Of a stretch of DNA of 64,000 nucleotides, positions 59,728 through 64,000 are shown piece after piece; the stretch's first letter is position 1; every line of letters starts with the position of its first letter. The notes beneath the pieces are model-generated. The model saw only the letters and a list, made by a program, of their open reading frames with translations, was not told the origin of the DNA and searched no databases. This stretch comes from Pseudomonadota bacterium. Its GTDB lineage: Bacteria > Myxococcota_A > UBA796 > GCA-2862545. Position numbers and translations under genes: made by a program. Location: contig JAGSGY010000009.1 of the NCBI GenBank assembly GCA_023954855.1, positions 1 to 64,000 of the forward strand. The letters run 5' to 3'.

Positions 59728-60650
59728 TCGAGCTCGCAGCGAACGGGGTGATGGTCGAAGTAGGTCGTCTCGAGCACCGGCGTGGAGCCCTCGTCGATCC
59801 CAGCCGTGATGCAGCTGCCAATGTGGCTGTCCGCAAGCACGTGATCGATGTTGACCACACCGCCATAAGAAGGTTCCACATTGGCTCCGACGGCGGTCAT
59901 GAAGCCAAGTCCCGCGGCCTCGGCAAGCTCCGCAAAGGCACCTGCACTCTCGTCCAGGTCGGTCCACCGCCCCGGGTCGGTGTTCAGATCCCCCAACAAC
60001 ACGGTTGGCGTCTGAACCTGCGCGAATGCGGCCTCGAACTGCGCCGTTCGGCAAGCCTGGTCCTCATCCGAGAGACCGCTGCTGCCATGGATATGCACGA
60101 CGCGGAGGGGGTCGCCGGTTGGCCGCACCACATCCATCCACGCGACGCGTGCACCGCTCCCACACCCGTCGACCTCAGCGCCTTGTAGACCCTCGAGACA
60201 AAAGGCCTCTTCACAGCCGTCGATCGCGCCAAACCGCTCGTGCACGGCCAGGCACTTGTCGGGCTTGCCGGGGTGGCAGGCCACTTGGTAGCCCTCTCCC
60301 AGAACGACCTGCGCGACGGTCGGGTCGCCATCGCTCCAGTCCTCGCAGAACCAGCCCTCATGATGTTCGGCGGGGATGTCCGGGCATGCGCCCGCCCAGA
60401 ACATCTCTTGAAAGCCGACGAGATCGGGCTGCGCATCCGCAAAGTAGAGCTGTGCCGCCTCGACGGCAGCGGGCCAGGCCAGACCGTCGCCGTAGTGGGC
60501 ATCCGAGACGGTCGCCTGCTCGGAGGTGTACCCGTCGTCCATGTCCGCATCATGCGGGAGGCCTTCGGTGGTGCCGGTATTGAAGCTGACCACCGAGAAC
60601 GGAGATGGGCCCGAACAAGCGACGAGCAGAACGAGGGTCAGACAGCGCAT
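59724..60650 (-). CDS. Endonuclease/exonuclease/phosphatase-family lipoprotein
   Basis: 308 residues from the ATG at 60650 with lipobox in LVLLVACSGPSP. The EEP fold is shown by VVSFNTGTTEG, DLVGFQEMFW, VVHIHGSSGL, VLLGDLNTDPG and C-terminal NIDHVLAD...FDHHPVRCELE (Asp-His pair). The metal and catalytic residues Asn, Glu, Asp, Asn and His appear present. Relatives cleave phosphodiesters such as nucleic acids or sphingomyelin. Several cysteines suggest disulfides. Exported; substrate unknown. Confidence 0.85.
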   Translation of the reverse strand: MRCLTLVLLVACSGPSPFSVVSFNTGTTEGLPHDADMDDGYTSEQATVSDAHYGDGLAWPAAVEAAQLYFADAQPDLVGFQEMFWAGACPDIPAEHHEGWFCEDWSDGDPTVAQVVLGEGYQVACHPGKPDKCLAVHERFGAIDGCEEAFCLEGLQGAEVDGCGSGARVAWMDVVRPTGDPLRVVHIHGSSGLSDEDQACRTAQFEAAFAQVQTPTVLLGDLNTDPGRWTDLDESAGAFAELAEAAGLGFMTAVGANVEPSYGGVVNIDHVLADSHIGSCITAGIDEGSTPVLETTYFDHHPVRCELE

Positions 60651-60714
60651 AGCTGCAGGATAGCAGCCTCCCGCGTCCCCCGGGTTAGTGGGAGGGCTGT
60701 CCGGGAGGGCCAAA

Positions 60715-62949
<2,235 letters not shown>

Positions 62950-63003
62950 GGTCGGTGGCACAGACGTGCGCGGGCGCTTACCCTTCGCGCACCGGAGGTA
63001 GAC

Positions 63004-63729
63004 ATGTCCCTTTTCAAGCGGATCCTACGTAAGCTCGGCTTCGGCGGAGATGAGCCCGCGCCCGAGCCGACACCCGCTCCGAAGCCGGCGCCGCTGAAGG
63101 CCGTCGAGCCCGAGCCCGAGCCGACTCCCGAGCCCGAGATGACTCCCGAGCCCGAACCGACTCCCGAGCCCGAGCCGACTCCCGAGCCCGAGCCGACTCC
63201 CGAGCCCACTCCCGAGCCCGAGCCGACTCCCGAGCCCGAGCCGACGCCCGAGCCCGAGCCCGCGGCAGCGCCGACCGCGATCACCGCAGCCCAGACCGCA
63301 AACGCGGACGACGCCCTGCTTGGCGCCTGGCTGGGCAAGCTCGCCGAGAGCCTGAACACGCTCCTCGAGAAAGCCGAGGTCCCGAGCGATCGTCGCGCCT
63401 CCTTCACGAAGGGACAGTCGACGGATGATCTTGAGAAGCGCGCTCGCAGCGGACGCCACTGGGCACCGCGCCTCCGCACCCCGCTCAAGGCCGCTCCCGA
63501 TGGAAGCCCGAAGGCCGTCGCACGCGGCCTCGTCGAAGACGCCCGTTCCGTGTACGACGCCCTGGTGGCGAGCTTCGAGACGGGCGACGGACGCGCCGAG
63601 GCCATCGCGCGTCTCGGGAACTTGATTCCGCACATCGTCGGAACCGACGCCGCCTGGGGCCCAGAGCTCAGCGAGGCCGCGCGCAGCGACCAAGCGCTGG
63701 CTGAGTTGGTCGCGGCACTCGGAGCGTAA
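63004..63729 (+). CDS. Acidic PEPEPT-repeat protein of unknown function
   Basis: 241 residues, GGAGG before the ATG. A basic start ([15 protein letters not shown]), then about 65 residues of [10 protein letters not shown] repeats (63061-63261) making a stiff, acidic, Pro-rich segment, then a 150-residue helical domain ([21 protein letters not shown]... [21 protein letters not shown]). No signal peptide. Not recognised; the repeat is a spacer rather than a fold. Confidence 0.75.
   Translation: MSLFKRILRKLGFGGDEPAPEPTPAPKPAPLKAVEPEPEPTPEPEMTPEPEPTPEPEPTPEPEPTPEPTPEPEPTPEPEPTPEPEPAAAPTAITAAQTANADDALLGAWLGKLAESLNTLLEKAEVPSDRRASFTKGQSTDDLEKRARSGRHWAPRLRTPLKAAPDGSPKAVARGLVEDARSVYDALVASFETGDGRAEAIARLGNLIPHIVGTDAAWGPELSEAARSDQALAELVAALGA
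63061..63261 (+). repeat. PEPEPT coding repeat
   Basis: Iterations of a 12- or 18-base unit encoding PEPT or PEPEPT, with CCCGAGCCCGAGCCGACT predominating. Low codon variety suggests expansion by slippage. Confidence 0.9.
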
Positions 63730-63852
63730 CCGTCTCGGCGAGTCCAGCTCAGCGCCAAGCAAAGCCGCATACGGTGCGCCGGTCGAGCCGCGGCCGGTGC
63801 CCGCCCACGTGGAATTTGGCCTGCGAAAGGAATCGTCAGGTACGATCGCACT

Positions 63853-64000
63853 ATGCGCTCGATTCGAACCACGCTGACCTTGTGCTTCATCCTCTTCCTC
63901 CCCGCCGCGGCCTGGGCCGAGCCCGATGCCGATGGGCCCTCCACCGAGGAGGCCGAACCGGCGTCGGCGCCCGACCAAGCAGCAGAGCCGGAGGAGGAAG
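63853..64000 (+). CDS. Secreted protein, N-terminal part (runs off right edge)
   Basis: 49 codons from an ATG at 63853. A signal peptide (MRSIRTTLTLCFILFLPAAAWA) is followed by an acidic, Ala/Pro/Glu-rich start of the mature protein (EPDADGPSTEEAEPASA). Nothing can be said of its function because the rest lies outside the window. Confidence 0.65.
   Translation, partial: MRSIRTTLTLCFILFLPAAAWAEPDADGPSTEEAEPASAPDQAAEPEEE

Overview
The window is high-GC, densely packed bacterial DNA, most likely from a myxobacterium-like member of the Myxococcota (former Deltaproteobacteria). Evidence: a pfa1-pfa2-pfa3 PUFA synthase in the myxobacterial order, two eukaryote-like Ser/Thr kinases, many small lipoproteins with MopE-type Asp/Cys-rich metal-binding motifs or Asp-Thr repeats, and TIG-domain and beta-propeller lipoproteins. 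No gap between genes exceeds 300 bases. No tRNA, rRNA, CRISPR array or insertion sequence was seen.

Layout. 1-3366 (minus): partial purB, a secreted protein and a large unknown protein. 3496-7864 (plus): DUF1499 protein, an OhrR/MarR regulator, a TVP38-type membrane protein, a mercuric-reductase-like flavoprotein and a fused two-domain glycosyltransferase. 7861-10919: kinase, Nfu-type Fe-S protein, methyltransferase and membrane protein. 11192-25566: PUFA synthase (pfa1 enoyl reductase; pfa2 KS-AT-3xACP-KR-DH; pfa3 KS-CLF-DH-DH-DH' plus a possible PPTase-like tail). 25600-28781: four small lipoproteins sharing an A(L/I)YGMP-type motif, a membrane protein and a radical SAM/SPASM enzyme. 28778-32047: secreted or lipid-anchored proteins. 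32332-36957: oleABCD, head-to-head olefin biosynthesis. 36954-40406: kinase, two secreted coiled-coil proteins, anti-sigma and ECF sigma factor. 40549-47551: secreted TldD/TldE-like pair, PhnA-like protein, two lipoproteins and a cysteine-cluster protein. 47541-48014: retropepsin-like protease. 48162-55407: complete ccmABCDEFGHI cytochrome c maturation operon. 55439-64000: membrane and lipoproteins, a phosphatase-family lipoprotein, glnS with a YqeY tail, and a partial secreted protein.

Main message. The PUFA synthase and oleABCD lie about 7 kb apart. Each is preceded by the same 16-bp inverted repeat (CTGGCC-N4-GGCCAG, with AAA just before it). This suggests one regulon in which polyunsaturated acyl chains from Pfa are condensed by OleABCD into long polyene hydrocarbons. 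A second candidate system is the cluster of YGMP lipoproteins beside a radical SAM/SPASM enzyme, which looks like an uncharacterised lipoprotein- or peptide-modifying pathway.

Gene ends are unusually tight. Most same-strand neighbours overlap as ATGA or GTGA, and eight of ten convergent pairs overlap by exactly four bases at a shared CTAG.
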